From the NCBI GenBank assembly GCA_016703535.1, contig JADJBV010000002.1, positions 2,728,001 through 2,792,000 of the forward strand: DNA of 64,000 nt, given 5' to 3'. Below are positions 35,125 to 44,588 of this stretch, in pieces (positions within the stretch are counted from its first letter, which is position 1; each line of letters opens with the position of its first letter). The notes beneath the pieces are model-generated. The model worked only from the letters and a program-made list of their open reading frames with translations, did no database searches and was not told the DNA's origin. The translations under genes were made by a program, and so were the position numbers. This stretch comes from Deltaproteobacteria bacterium (GTDB taxonomy: Bacteria > Myxococcota > Kuafuiibacteriia > Kuafuiibacteriales > Kuafuiibacteriaceae).

Positions 35125-36333
35125 ATGCGCCGAGGTTTTACGCTGATCGAGATGATGGTGGCCATCGGGGTCGGGGCCGTGGTGTTGGCCGCGATCTTCT
35201 CTTTGGCGGTGCAGCAGATGCAGAGCTACACCGAGGGGGCGGCGGTGGCCGAGCTGCACAGCTCTTCCCGGGTGGTCTTCGAGAGCTTGACCCGGGATCT
35301 GCGCAACGCGGGGGCTGGGACCTCCTTTTACGCCGGCGCGCCGATCGCCGTATTGGGGGCCAATGAACGGCTGGCGGTCCGGGACAACAACGACGGCACC
35401 AGCCGCGGGATCCCGGCGATCCGGATCGTCAACGGCGTCACCACCCCGGCCGACGTCATGCCCGGGAGCGACGCCATCGCCCTGCTCAGGATCACCAGCT
35501 TGACCACTTGGCTCGAAGATCGGGTCCCGCCGAACCCGGGCGCCGGCGTACCTTACGAGGTCGGTGACTTCAACGTGATCGCCGGCTGTGCGGCCGCCGA
35601 CGGCATGGTTTTGATCAGCGACTCCAGCCGCTCGACCAGCGAGGCCGAGTCGATGGTCTTGGCCTTGGATCGAGTGGCGTCCATCGCCCAGTCGGCCTTG
35701 GTCTTCAGCAACGGCTTCGGGATCGATCCCAGCGACACCAACCGCACCAGCGATCGCAGCGTGCCGCCGGCCGGGATGGCGGTGGGCTCTCGGGTGATGT
35801 GCGTACAGCCCGTGACCTACTGGCTCGATGTGCAAGGCCGCTTGCGTTTGTTCCAGTCGACCCGGGCCAACCCGGGCGGCACCGCTACCGCCATGGGCCT
35901 CAACCCTGGCCAGGTTCCTTTGGATCCCGGGACCGACGCCGTTTTGTCCGAGGGCGTCGAAGACCTGCAGTTTGCGGTGTTCATGAGCGCCGCCGCCCCC
36001 GGGGTTTTGGCCAACAACTGGGCCTACGTCCCGGGCCTGGCGTTGGCCAATGAGGCAGAGTTGGCCGAGGCCCGAGTGGTGCGGACCTCGGTGTTGATGC
36101 GGACCGCCTCGACGCCCAAGACCTCCGGTGGTCCCTCCCGGATTGCTCAGCTCGAAGACCACGTCTTGACCCAACCGGCCCAGCCCGGCTGCCGGACCCC
36201 CGCCACCTGCTACGACCCGAGTTATCGCCGCAAGGCGCTGACCTTCACCGCTGAGCTCCGCAACTTGCGGATCTTCGACGCGGTCTCGGACAGCAGCCGG
36301 ACCACCAACGAGCTGCGGAGTTATCACGAATGA
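35125..36333 (+). CDS. PilW-like minor pilin
   Basis: 402 residues, starting one base after the previous stop. Leader MRRG, then FTLIEMMVAIGVGAVVLAAIF, with E at +5. The region after it (SSSRVVFESLTRDLRNAGAG) is typical of PilW, whose long globular domain (here about 370 residues) is larger than other minor pilins. Two cysteine pairs lie near the C-terminus (PGCRTPATCY). Its stop overlaps the PilX-like start by ATGA. In the PilVWX-Y1 assembly it is thought to help prime pilus assembly and link PilY1. Confidence 0.9.
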   Translation: MRRGFTLIEMMVAIGVGAVVLAAIFSLAVQQMQSYTEGAAVAELHSSSRVVFESLTRDLRNAGAGTSFYAGAPIAVLGANERLAVRDNNDGTSRGIPAIRIVNGVTTPADVMPGSDAIALLRITSLTTWLEDRVPPNPGAGVPYEVGDFNVIAGCAAADGMVLISDSSRSTSEAESMVLALDRVASIAQSALVFSNGFGIDPSDTNRTSDRSVPPAGMAVGSRVMCVQPVTYWLDVQGRLRLFQSTRANPGGTATAMGLNPGQVPLDPGTDAVLSEGVEDLQFAVFMSAAAPGVLANNWAYVPGLALANEAELAEARVVRTSVLMRTASTPKTSGGPSRIAQLEDHVLTQPAQPGCRTPATCYDPSYRRKALTFTAELRNLRIFDAVSDSSRTTNELRSYHE

Positions 36334-36854
36334 AAAGGTGTACCCGCCGTCGACCACGGGCTGGCCAACGAGGTCAGGTCCTCTTGATCGTGATGATCCT
36401 GCTGTTGATCCTGATCGGGACCGGCGGCTTCGTGTTGTCGGCCTTGGACTATGACATTCGGGGCCAGGCCCGCTTCAAAAACGCCGAGCTCCTCACCCGG
36501 GGCGCCGAGGCGGGGGCCGCCCACCGGCTGTCCGAGGTGGCGGTGATGGTCGAGCCGATCGCCATCTTGGATGAAGCCAGCTCGGGCGCGGCCAGCACCT
36601 GGAACGTGTGGCCAACGCCGGGCCAGTTCACCGCCAGCTCCGATCTCGATGGGGAGTTGGCCTATCGGACCTTGCCGGTGCGCCTGCTTTGGCAGGGCAA
36701 GACGCCGCCGCCGGGGGTGGCGGTCGGCACCAACACCTATGTGTTCGAAGTGGTCAGCTACGCCATCGGGACCAACGTCGCCGGCAGCGGTGAAGCGTCG
36801 ATCACCGTCGGCTTCAAGAGCTGGGACCTTTTGCCCAGCAGCTACGGGCCTTGA
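36330..36854 (+). CDS. PilX-like minor pilin
   Basis: 174 residues. An Arg-rich leader ends RAGQRGQ, followed by VLLIVMILLLILIGTGGFVLSALD, as in the PilX N-terminal family: no F-T-L-I-E, but a hydrophobic helix and a conserved RGAEAGAAHRLSE segment resembling RxQAxxxAE. The start overlaps the PilW stop (ATGA). PilX-type proteins join PilV, PilW and PilY1 in a subcomplex at the pilus tip. It lacks a clear E at +5, which is usual for this member. Confidence 0.8.
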   Translation: MKRCTRRRPRAGQRGQVLLIVMILLLILIGTGGFVLSALDYDIRGQARFKNAELLTRGAEAGAAHRLSEVAVMVEPIAILDEASSGAASTWNVWPTPGQFTASSDLDGELAYRTLPVRLLWQGKTPPPGVAVGTNTYVFEVVSYAIGTNVAGSGEASITVGFKSWDLLPSSYGP

Positions 36855-36871
36855 GGAGGAATCGTCGATCC

Positions 36872-39800
36872 ATGCGCATCTTGTCCATCACCGCCTGTGC
36901 GCTCTTGCTGCTCGGCCCGAACGTGGCGTGGTCTCAAGCGACCTACGATCCGCCGACCTCCCAGCGCCCGCCGCCCAACGTGATGTTGCTCTTGGATGCG
37001 ACCCGCACCACCTCGATCAACGGCCAGACCTGTCGAGGCCTCTGTCACGTCGAGGGCAGCTGTGGTGGCGCCGGCGGCGAGTGGGACTGCAACATCTACA
37101 AACGTGGTGAAACGCGCCTGCAGTTGGCCCGCCGTGTCCTCACTGGCGGTTACGGGTGGAACACCACGGTCAACGGCGCCGACGGCCTGCCCGCCGACGC
37201 CCGGGTCCGGACCGACGGCGTGATGGACGGGTACAAGGTGCGTTGGGGCGTTTCTTACTACGACGCCCTCGGCGTGCGCTTGGCCATCGATCCCACCGCC
37301 AACTCCGAAGCGGCGCAGAAGGCCGTGATCGACTTCAACAACACCCCCAACGACGCCTACGGGCCGGGCGGCCCGACCGGGCTCAACTCCTTCATGATCT
37401 ACCCCCGCACCACCCGCTGCTGCGGCAACTCCAGCGGCAGCCCCTGGTCGCCGGCCCACTACACTCGGCTTCCTTGGTGGGATCAGAACGGCAACTGGGG
37501 CTCTCGCCAGGCGGTCGCGCTTCAGTGGTTGCGCGACTATTGGCGCCCGGGTGTGCACGCGCCCCGTTGGATGCCCGGGACGGGCGCCTCCGGCTACCCG
37601 CAGTTTTTCCCGCCGGGCACGGATCCCAGCGACGAGTCGGTGATCGACGCCGACATCGCCAACACCATGGTCACCGCGGGCGCCGGTGGGTGCCGCCGCA
37701 ACCTGACCATCATGATGCAGGACGGTCACGGCGGTGGAAGTTTTGGAGGCCTCAGCAATGGCCAGTCGGCGGCGTCGATCTACAACCTCCCTGGGCCCGC
37801 GGGCGCCTTGGCCAGCAACCTGCGCAACCAAGTGTTCGCCATCCACTTCGGCGTCGCCGACAAACCCAACGCCGACCGGGTCGCTGACTTTGGTTGGGAC
37901 GGGGTCTCGGGCGGATCCGGAATCACCCAAGCCTTCGACGGCGCCCCTGGCGGCGCGATCACCGACCTGACCCCGATGCACGCCGCCTTTTCCGCGATCT
38001 TCTCGACGGTTTTGGCGGGCGACTACGTGGGCGCGGCCCCGACCATAACTCGGCTCGGTGATCACCTGGCGAAGACGCAATTTACCTTGCGGAGCTGCGC
38101 CGGCTTGGCCCCTTGGCAATGCAACATCGGGCGGCCTGGTTTTATGCAGTGGATCCGGCTCAACGCCGACGGATCCCTGGGCGCCACCGAATGGGATGCC
38201 GGTCGGATCTTGCGCTCTCGGATGGCCGCCGATCGCAAGCTCTTCACCACCCGGGCCGCTGGACACGCCAACGCCGCCACCGAAAGCAACTGCGGCGCCT
38301 TGGGCAGCTGCTCCAACAAGACGGCCCTCCTGGCCCCGGTGTCCTCGACCTACTTCGGCGCCTTGGCCAACTTCCTGCGCGGTGAACCCGCCGAGACCTT
38401 CGCCAACACGGTCAAGCGCGGCGACGCCAACGGCAACGGCACCATCACCGACGCCGCCGATGATCCCTACAAGCTGAGTTCGGTCGCCAACTCCCGACCG
38501 GTGATCGTCGGCGCCCCGCCGGGGATCGGCCAGGAGCTGGAGTACTGGAATGCCTTCCGAGATCGCTACATCCAGCGGAGTTCGACCTACAAAGGCGACA
38601 ACTCCTGGGTGCAGGTGAAAAAACGGGATCAGGTGGTGTACGTCGGCGGCAACGACGGATTCCTCCACGCCTTCTTGAGCGGCAAGGCCACCGGCACCCC
38701 ACCGGCCGGCCAAACCGTGGCCTACGGCGCCATCGGCACCCCTTGCCCGGTCGCCGCGGGCACCACCCAGTCCACCAACCCGATGTGTGATGGCCTGGAG
38801 ATCTGGGGCTACTCCCCCCGGCTCTTGCAGCCCAAAAACTGGCCGGCGGCCCGGGGTGGGCACGTGTACATGGTCGACGGGGCCCCGGTGGTGGAAGACG
38901 TGTTGTTCACCAAAGGCCAGGCGAGTTCGGTGGGGGTCTGCGCCAGTTATCCCTGCGCCAACAACCGCTGGGAGTACCGCACGGTGTTGGTCAACTGCTT
39001 GGGCGCGGGCGGACCCGGCTGTTTTGCCATGGACGTCAGCAACCCTTGGGATCCGCAGCTGCTCTGGGAGCGGTCCTTCACCACGGTCAGCGGCAAGGGC
39101 ACCTCGACCTCTCGGCCGGTGATCGCCCGAGCAAAAAAGGTGATCTCTGGCGCCGAGGTCCCGTACTACGTGGCCTTGATGGGCGGCGGCCAAAACGAGT
39201 CGAGCGGCAGCGGCACCAAAGGCACCTTCATCGCGGTGGGGCTCGAGGACGGCGTGGTCTACACAACCCCGGTCGGGGACGCGGCGGTCGTCGACTTCGC
39301 GGCCGAACCGGCTTGCCTAGACGTCGACGGCGACACCTTCGTCGACACTTGTTACGCGACCACGACCACGGCCGACGTCTACAAGATCCGCTTGAGCGGC
39401 GGAGACCCGGGCGCGATGAGCATGCTCAAGTTCTTCGAAGGGCGGCACGGGAACGCCGCCAACACTGGCACCATCCGGGCCTTCACCAAGATCGTGGCCA
39501 CCACCACCCGGGACAACAAGCTCGACCTCTTCTTCGCCACTGGTGATCTGGAGAACGTCGCCCAACCTGGGGAGCAGAACTTCTTGTTCAAGCTCAAGGA
39601 CGAAGACCCGCGGTTGATGGTGGCCTGGACCGCCGCCAAAAACGTGGATCGCCAGACCGACACCTGCACCGGCTCTTCGCCCAACCTGACGCCGATCAGC
39701 GCCGGTCGAGGCACCATGCGTTTGGCCGCCGGCGAAAAGGTGGTCTTCAACCCGGCCTTGGCCAACGGCACGGTCTTCTTCACCAGCTTCCGACCCAACG

Positions 39801-40060
39801 CCAACCCCTGTTTGCCTGGCGATGGTTACCTCTACGGCATCCGCTACGACTCTTGTGAGCCCGGGTTGGTCCCGCCCGGAGGCGGCCCCGAACAAGACAA
39901 GGCGCCAGTGGGCGCTGGTTTGCCATCGGAGGTGACGGTCAACTACTCGACCGGCGGCGTCTACGTGGCCAAGTCCGACACCACCGTGGTGCGGGCCGGT
40001 GATGCCCCGGCCAACACCGGCTTCCGGCTGCGGAAGTTGTTCTGGAAGGAGAACTGGTGA
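36872..40060 (+). CDS. PilY1-type pilus tip adhesin
   Basis: 1062 residues from ATG 36872, with GAGGAGGA 11 bases upstream; an in-frame TTG at 36851 is unlikely. Signal peptide cleaved after AWS (about residue 21). The N-terminal half begins PPNVMLLLDATRTT (D42), where PilY1 proteins have a VWA MIDAS DxSxS; the Ser positions are changed. The C-terminal half is a PilY1/PilC beta-propeller: VVYVGGNDGFLHAF, and calcium-type loops DANGNGTITDAADD (from 518) and DVDGDTFVD (from 817). It follows the minor pilins and overlaps the next gene by GTGA. It is expected to cap pili and mediate adhesion, surface sensing or pilus retraction control. Confidence 0.9.
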   Translation: MRILSITACALLLLGPNVAWSQATYDPPTSQRPPPNVMLLLDATRTTSINGQTCRGLCHVEGSCGGAGGEWDCNIYKRGETRLQLARRVLTGGYGWNTTVNGADGLPADARVRTDGVMDGYKVRWGVSYYDALGVRLAIDPTANSEAAQKAVIDFNNTPNDAYGPGGPTGLNSFMIYPRTTRCCGNSSGSPWSPAHYTRLPWWDQNGNWGSRQAVALQWLRDYWRPGVHAPRWMPGTGASGYPQFFPPGTDPSDESVIDADIANTMVTAGAGGCRRNLTIMMQDGHGGGSFGGLSNGQSAASIYNLPGPAGALASNLRNQVFAIHFGVADKPNADRVADFGWDGVSGGSGITQAFDGAPGGAITDLTPMHAAFSAIFSTVLAGDYVGAAPTITRLGDHLAKTQFTLRSCAGLAPWQCNIGRPGFMQWIRLNADGSLGATEWDAGRILRSRMAADRKLFTTRAAGHANAATESNCGALGSCSNKTALLAPVSSTYFGALANFLRGEPAETFANTVKRGDANGNGTITDAADDPYKLSSVANSRPVIVGAPPGIGQELEYWNAFRDRYIQRSSTYKGDNSWVQVKKRDQVVYVGGNDGFLHAFLSGKATGTPPAGQTVAYGAIGTPCPVAAGTTQSTNPMCDGLEIWGYSPRLLQPKNWPAARGGHVYMVDGAPVVEDVLFTKGQASSVGVCASYPCANNRWEYRTVLVNCLGAGGPGCFAMDVSNPWDPQLLWERSFTTVSGKGTSTSRPVIARAKKVISGAEVPYYVALMGGGQNESSGSGTKGTFIAVGLEDGVVYTTPVGDAAVVDFAAEPACLDVDGDTFVDTCYATTTTADVYKIRLSGGDPGAMSMLKFFEGRHGNAANTGTIRAFTKIVATTTRDNKLDLFFATGDLENVAQPGEQNFLFKLKDEDPRLMVAWTAAKNVDRQTDTCTGSSPNLTPISAGRGTMRLAAGEKVVFNPALANGTVFFTSFRPNANPCLPGDGYLYGIRYDSCEPGLVPPGGGPEQDKAPVGAGLPSEVTVNYSTGGVYVAKSDTTVVRAGDAPANTGFRLRKLFWKENW

Positions 40061-40431
40061 AAGCGGCGATCGCCTTGGTGCTCCTCTTGGCACCGTTGGT
40101 GGCGTGTGGTCCCGACAAGGACCAGCGCTTCGAAGAGGTCCGTCAACAACTCGAGAGGGCCGCGCCCGAACCGGGGCCCAAGGTGCGGCCACCGGTCAAC
40201 GATGGCCAAGAGGCTCCGTTGGTGGGCCACTACCAGCCGACGCCGGACGATCCACCGCCGTTCCCGGAATTGGCGCCGCCTGAACCTCCGAGTGGGGGCG
40301 GGGTGGTGTCGGTGGAGCTGGTGGACTCGCCGCCGGCCTCGGTGAACCCGCTGACCGGCCCGCCGGCCTCGGAGCTGCGCGACTATTCAGCCTACGGCGA
40401 TCTCAGCCATTATACTCGGTATAACGACTGA
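40057..40431 (+). CDS. Small lipoprotein of the pilus operon
   Basis: 124 residues from GTG 40057, overlapping the PilY1 stop. Signal peptide with lipobox LVAC (C17), then a Pro-rich, low-complexity region (PTPDDPPPFPELAPPEPP) and a Tyr-containing tail. No family recognised. Position suggests an accessory factor of the minor-pilin/PilY1 complex, possibly replacing PilE-type components that are absent from this cluster. This role is inferred from context only. Confidence 0.75.
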   Translation: MKAAIALVLLLAPLVACGPDKDQRFEEVRQQLERAAPEPGPKVRPPVNDGQEAPLVGHYQPTPDDPPPFPELAPPEPPSGGGVVSVELVDSPPASVNPLTGPPASELRDYSAYGDLSHYTRYND

Positions 40432-40444
40432 ACGAGGCGAGGGC

Positions 40445-40786
40445 TCAGCTCTTCCAGGGCTGAAACACGAAGGCCACGCCGACCACCACGAAGCAGAAGC
40501 CGACGATCACGTTCCAGCGCAGGGGCTCCTTCAGGTAGAGCACCGAAAAGAAGCCAAAGACCGTCAAGGTGATCAGCTCCTGGAGCACCTTGAGGTGGGC
40601 CGCCGACAACCCCGACTCCGAGCCAAAGCGGTTGGCCGGCACCTGCAGGCAATATTCTGGCAGGGCGATCAACCAGCTCACGCCGATCGCCATCCAAAGG
40701 GCCGTGTGTTTGTACTTGAGGTGGCCGTACCAGGCGAACGTCATGAAGACGTTCGAGGCCACCAGCAACAGGACCGCGGGCCACAT
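40445..40786 (-). CDS. DUF486 (DMT-like) small membrane protein
   Basis: 113 residues from ATG 40786; the longer open frame upstream overlaps another gene. It has four hydrophobic segments and DUF486-family signatures near the N-terminus (SNVFMTFAWYGHLK) and middle (VSWLIALPEYCLQVPANR). This family resembles half of a drug/metabolite transporter and is of unknown function. Its start overlaps the stop of the upstream lipoprotein gene (TGATG), so translation may be coupled. It is convergent with the pilus operon, with 13 bases between. Confidence 0.85.
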   Translation of the reverse strand: MWPAVLLLVASNVFMTFAWYGHLKYKHTALWMAIGVSWLIALPEYCLQVPANRFGSESGLSAAHLKVLQELITLTVFGFFSVLYLKEPLRWNVIVGFCFVVVGVAFVFQPWKS

Positions 40787-42969
40787 CAGTTGCAGGAGGC
40801 GAAGATCGTGAAGAAGGGCGCGGCGCTGGGGCCGGTCCAGGTGCCGGTCTGGGTGACGGAGTTCCAGTTGATGCGGCCAGCGATCCAGCGCTCCGAGCCG
40901 TTGATCATGGTCGTTTCGGTGGCGATCAGGTTGCCGCGCAAGCGCACCTCGACCGTGGCGCTGGTCGGGCCGTTGCCGTGATCCGAATAGTAGTGGAGCA
41001 CCACCTGGTATTGGCCGGTTTCGGCGACGCTCAGGTTGATGTTCTCCGGACCGGGCCCGACGATGTCGTCTCGATCCAAAAAGGCGTTGTCGTTGGCCTG
41101 GCCCACCACGCCCCAATCAGGGTTGGGGTTACAGAAGCAGCAGTCGGTGGGGGTATCGAAGAAGGTGCCACCCGGCCGGATCAGGTGGAGATCCACGTCG
41201 GTGTCAGGGGTGGTCCAGCGCATGGTGATCGCGATGTCGGTCAACACTGGCGGCGGCGGTTCGGTGGCGGCGGTCAAGGGCACCAGCACGGGACCGCTCG
41301 GGGCGTTGGACTGGATCTCCAACATCCCGTTGTAGGTCGCGACCACCCCGTTGTCCAAGTAGTCCACCGCGAAGTTCATGCTTTGGGTCGGGGCCAAGGT
41401 GGTGGCCGGGGCCGGCGGGGCCGGGAGCAAGAAGCGTCCGCCGGCGTCGTTGGTCAACCGCACCAGGTTGAGCACCAAAGGGGCGGTGCCGTCGTTGCGC
41501 ACCAGGATCGGGCGAGAGGCCCGGACCGCCCGGGGCACGCTGCCAAAGTCCAGGGGATTGGGAGACACGAAGATCACCGGCACGGCGGTGGTTTCGCCGA
41601 GGCCCATCAAGGGCACCCGGACTTCGGGCCGGGCGGGATCGTTGGAGGTGATCACCACCTCGGCCGAAGGCGCCGCGCCCACCACGGTCGGGCTGAAGGC
41701 GACCTGGAACATCGACAGATCCGTGGGGCGCAACACCGAACCCGAGGCGGGCGGCGCGACCAAGCTGTAGGGCGTGCCAGCGGGTTGGATGGTGATGGTG
41801 CCGGTCAGGGTGAGATCGGCGGTGCCGATGTTGCGGATGCCGAGGCCCAAGCTGCGGCTCTGGGCGAGCTCGACCGGGCCGAAGTCCAGGCTCACGGGCT
41901 GCACGTCGATCACCGGGATCGGCGCCGGATCGGCGGCGGCGTCGATGGCCACCAACACCGGGGCCCTCAGGCCCGTCGAGTCGACCCGCACCTGATCGAT
42001 GTCAGCGTTGGCGTCGGTCGGCAGGTAGACCACCTCGACCGACTGCATCGCGCCCGGCGCCAACTCGAAGGGGCGGGCAGGGGTCGCGGCCGCCAAAGAG
42101 AGCTCGCCGGCCCGATCGGCGCCGGTGGAGACGAAGTTCAGCTCGGTGATGCGGTGGGTCTTGTCGCCGATGTTGCGCAGCTGGAAAAACTGGCTTTGGG
42201 TCTGACCCACGTAGAGGCCCCGGAAGGTGAGGGCGACCGGCTCCACCAAGATGTCGGAGTCGACCCCTTCGCCTCGGACCCGGACGTTCAAGGCCTCGAT
42301 CCGGGGGCCGCTGTCGAGCACGGTGACCCGCCCTTCATCGAGCCCCAGGTCGGTGGGCTGATAGGTCAACACCAGGTCGACGCTGGCGCCAGGGGCCAAG
42401 GTCATCCGGGTCACGGCCTGGCTGAACTCGGCGCTGGTGGTGCCGTCCCGTTCGGCCCGGATCACCTCGACGTCTTCGTCGCTGCGGTTGGTCAAGGTGA
42501 CGGTGGCGGTTTCGCTGCGCCCGATCACCACCCGGCCGAAGTCGACCAGCGGCGGGTTGGCCACCAGGGCGGGCTCCACCCCTTGGCCCTGGACCGGGAT
42601 CTCGACCACCGGCGTGGTGTCCGAGTCGGTGGTGAAGACCAACTTACCCTGGCGCAGGCCCGGTGAGGTCGGCGCAAAGTGCAGCAGCACCACCACCTCT
42701 TGGTTGGGTTGGAGCACCGCCGGCACTTCTTCCAGCCGGAACTCGGCGCCCAAGGCGAGGTCGACCGCGCCGCTCACCTTCAGGCTCACCGAACCTTCGT
42801 TCTTGAGCACCAGGTCAGTCGTTCGTTCGGCCCCGATCGCCACCTTCCCGAAGTCGACCGCCTCCGGATCCACCTCCAGCCGAGAGTCGCCGCGGGCGAT
42901 GGTCAACCCTTCGTCGCAGCCGAGGGCCAAGAGGAGCAGGCCGAAGAGGGGCGCCCGGAGTGAAGTCAT
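40786..42969 (-). CDS. Choice-of-anchor D lipoprotein with C-terminal YfaP/DUF2135-like domain
   Basis: 727 residues from ATG 42969. Signal peptide LFGLLLLALGC (C18 likely lipidated). Residues about 30-570 form five or so Hydin-like Ig modules (VDFGKVAIGAERTTDLVLKN, VDFGRVVIGRSETATVTLTN, LDFGSVPRAVRASRPILVRN). The C-terminus (from about 580) has TPDTDVDLHLIRPGGTFF and GQYQVVLHYYSDHG, the signature of YfaP/DUF2135-type beta domains, with a CCFCNP insert. A surface or periplasmic binding role is inferred. It shares its module type with the protein at 30792-33803. Confidence 0.8.
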   Translation of the reverse strand: MTSLRAPLFGLLLLALGCDEGLTIARGDSRLEVDPEAVDFGKVAIGAERTTDLVLKNEGSVSLKVSGAVDLALGAEFRLEEVPAVLQPNQEVVVLLHFAPTSPGLRQGKLVFTTDSDTTPVVEIPVQGQGVEPALVANPPLVDFGRVVIGRSETATVTLTNRSDEDVEVIRAERDGTTSAEFSQAVTRMTLAPGASVDLVLTYQPTDLGLDEGRVTVLDSGPRIEALNVRVRGEGVDSDILVEPVALTFRGLYVGQTQSQFFQLRNIGDKTHRITELNFVSTGADRAGELSLAAATPARPFELAPGAMQSVEVVYLPTDANADIDQVRVDSTGLRAPVLVAIDAAADPAPIPVIDVQPVSLDFGPVELAQSRSLGLGIRNIGTADLTLTGTITIQPAGTPYSLVAPPASGSVLRPTDLSMFQVAFSPTVVGAAPSAEVVITSNDPARPEVRVPLMGLGETTAVPVIFVSPNPLDFGSVPRAVRASRPILVRNDGTAPLVLNLVRLTNDAGGRFLLPAPPAPATTLAPTQSMNFAVDYLDNGVVATYNGMLEIQSNAPSGPVLVPLTAATEPPPPVLTDIAITMRWTTPDTDVDLHLIRPGGTFFDTPTDCCFCNPNPDWGVVGQANDNAFLDRDDIVGPGPENINLSVAETGQYQVVLHYYSDHGNGPTSATVEVRLRGNLIATETTMINGSERWIAGRINWNSVTQTGTWTGPSAAPFFTIFASCN

Positions 42970-43151
42970 CGGCGTCGGACGCTGCCTGGCCAACCCCCTC
43001 GGGGCCATCGGCCAGTGGACGGACCCACAAGCTTCGCAGGCGCGCCGTTCAGGGGGCCCTTATGTTTCAGTGGAGGGTGGGCGTCGTCGGCGGCCGCTGG
43101 CCCCCCTGCTCCCCCAAGCCCCGACCTGGAGATTGGTGTAGCTTGGGCCGC

Positions 43152-44582
43152 GTGTTGCCCGACGTCTCACGCTTGGACTTGTTGTCCGACTCCGACCTGG
43201 AGGCGCTGCGGAAAGCCCTTTCGCCTCTGACCGCCGACCTGATCGCTCGGGCCGAAGCCGTGTTGCCAGGGAGCCTGGACGCGGTCCGTCTGCCGGTGGT
43301 CCAGGCCTGGTGGCGTCATCAGCCGGGCCCCGGGCCGATCCTGGCCCGTCTCTTTGCCTACGCCGACCACCTCACCGTGGCCGAGGCGGAGCAGGTGTTG
43401 GGGGGCCTGCTGCCTCGGCTGAGCGAGGCCGGAGTCCTGCGCTCGACGGCCGAGGGTGTGAGCAGCGCCTACGTCTTGATGCCCTTCGAGGGGCTGTTGA
43501 TCCTCTCCGACCCTTTTGGGCCCGACGATCCGGTGATGGGCCCCGGCGCCACCACCTACGAGTTGGCCCGGGCCATCCCCAACTCGGCGGCCCGGGCCCT
43601 GGATGTCGGCACCGGCGCGGGCACCTTGGCGCTCCTCCTGGCCAAACGGGGCGCCACCAAAGTGGTGGCCACCGACCTCTCCCCCCGGGCCATCACCTTG
43701 ACCCGCTTCAACGCGCGGTTGGCTAATGTGCATGTCGATGCACGTGTTGGCGATCTCCTCGCGCCGGTCGCGGGGGAGCAGTTCGATCTGGTGGTCGCTC
43801 AACCCCCCTTTGTGGTGCGGCCGGCGGCGATCGACGCCAAGACCACCCTCCACGGCGGACCTCAAGGGGATGAGTTGGCCTTCCGCCTCCTGGCCGAGTT
43901 GGACGGCGTGTTGGCGCCCCAGGGCCGAGCGTTGGTGCGCTTCGACAGCCCGGTCTTGTCCACGCCGCTGATCGCCCGGGTCCGGACCGCCTTGGGGCGG
44001 GACGATCTTCGGCTGACGATGTTCCTCGGGCCGCCGGTTTCGCCCGAACGTTACGCCTCGGCTTATGCCTCCGCCATGGACCCCCGCTTGGGGGAGGACT
44101 ATCGCCGCTACGCGAGCGCCTACTACGAGCACCTCTTGGCCCATGGATTCGAGCGCACCACCCCGAGCTTGTTGGCCCTGGATCGACGGCCGCCCCACTA
44201 CGCCGCGGCCCTGCGCCCGCCGAACTTGGCCCGGGCCGACGCCGCCACCATCGCCTTGACCGAAACCGCGCTGGCGATGGCCGGCTTGGATGACTCTAGC
44301 CTGCTGGGCGTACGGCTCCGCACCCAACCGAGCGCCCGGGTCGTGCAAGATCAACCCTTGGGCGGTGAACCCAACTTTCACCTGCGCTTCACCACTGGGG
44401 TCGCCGAGGATCAGGAGATCGGCGAAAGTGTCGCGGTTTTGCTCGACGGCTTCGGCGAGGGGGCGACGGTTTCGGCGGGCCTTTCGGCCTTCGCGGCGGC
44501 CCACGGCGATCCAGGGCCGAAGGAGCCCCTCCTCCGATTTGTCCGCGACGCTTTGTCGAAAGGGATCTTGGTGCCGGCCTGA
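43152..44582 (+). CDS. Class I SAM methyltransferase (small-domain type) with QPPF motif
   Basis: 476 residues from GTG 43152; TTG 43143 and TTG 43155 are alternatives. The N-terminal 140 residues are a helical winged-helix-like region. The methyltransferase domain has motif I LDVGTGAGTLALLLAKRG, acidic motif II ATDLS and motif IV FDLVVAQPPFVV. Related rRNA and protein-glutamine methyltransferases have NPPY/F at motif IV; Q here is unusual. A C-terminal region of about 200 residues is not recognised. The substrate could be RNA, a protein amide or a small molecule. It is a solitary + strand gene convergent with the Lon-domain gene. Confidence 0.75.
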   Translation: MLPDVSRLDLLSDSDLEALRKALSPLTADLIARAEAVLPGSLDAVRLPVVQAWWRHQPGPGPILARLFAYADHLTVAEAEQVLGGLLPRLSEAGVLRSTAEGVSSAYVLMPFEGLLILSDPFGPDDPVMGPGATTYELARAIPNSAARALDVGTGAGTLALLLAKRGATKVVATDLSPRAITLTRFNARLANVHVDARVGDLLAPVAGEQFDLVVAQPPFVVRPAAIDAKTTLHGGPQGDELAFRLLAELDGVLAPQGRALVRFDSPVLSTPLIARVRTALGRDDLRLTMFLGPPVSPERYASAYASAMDPRLGEDYRRYASAYYEHLLAHGFERTTPSLLALDRRPPHYAAALRPPNLARADAATIALTETALAMAGLDDSSLLGVRLRTQPSARVVQDQPLGGEPNFHLRFTTGVAEDQEIGESVAVLLDGFGEGATVSAGLSAFAAAHGDPGPKEPLLRFVRDALSKGILVPA

Positions 44583-44588
44583 GGTGCG

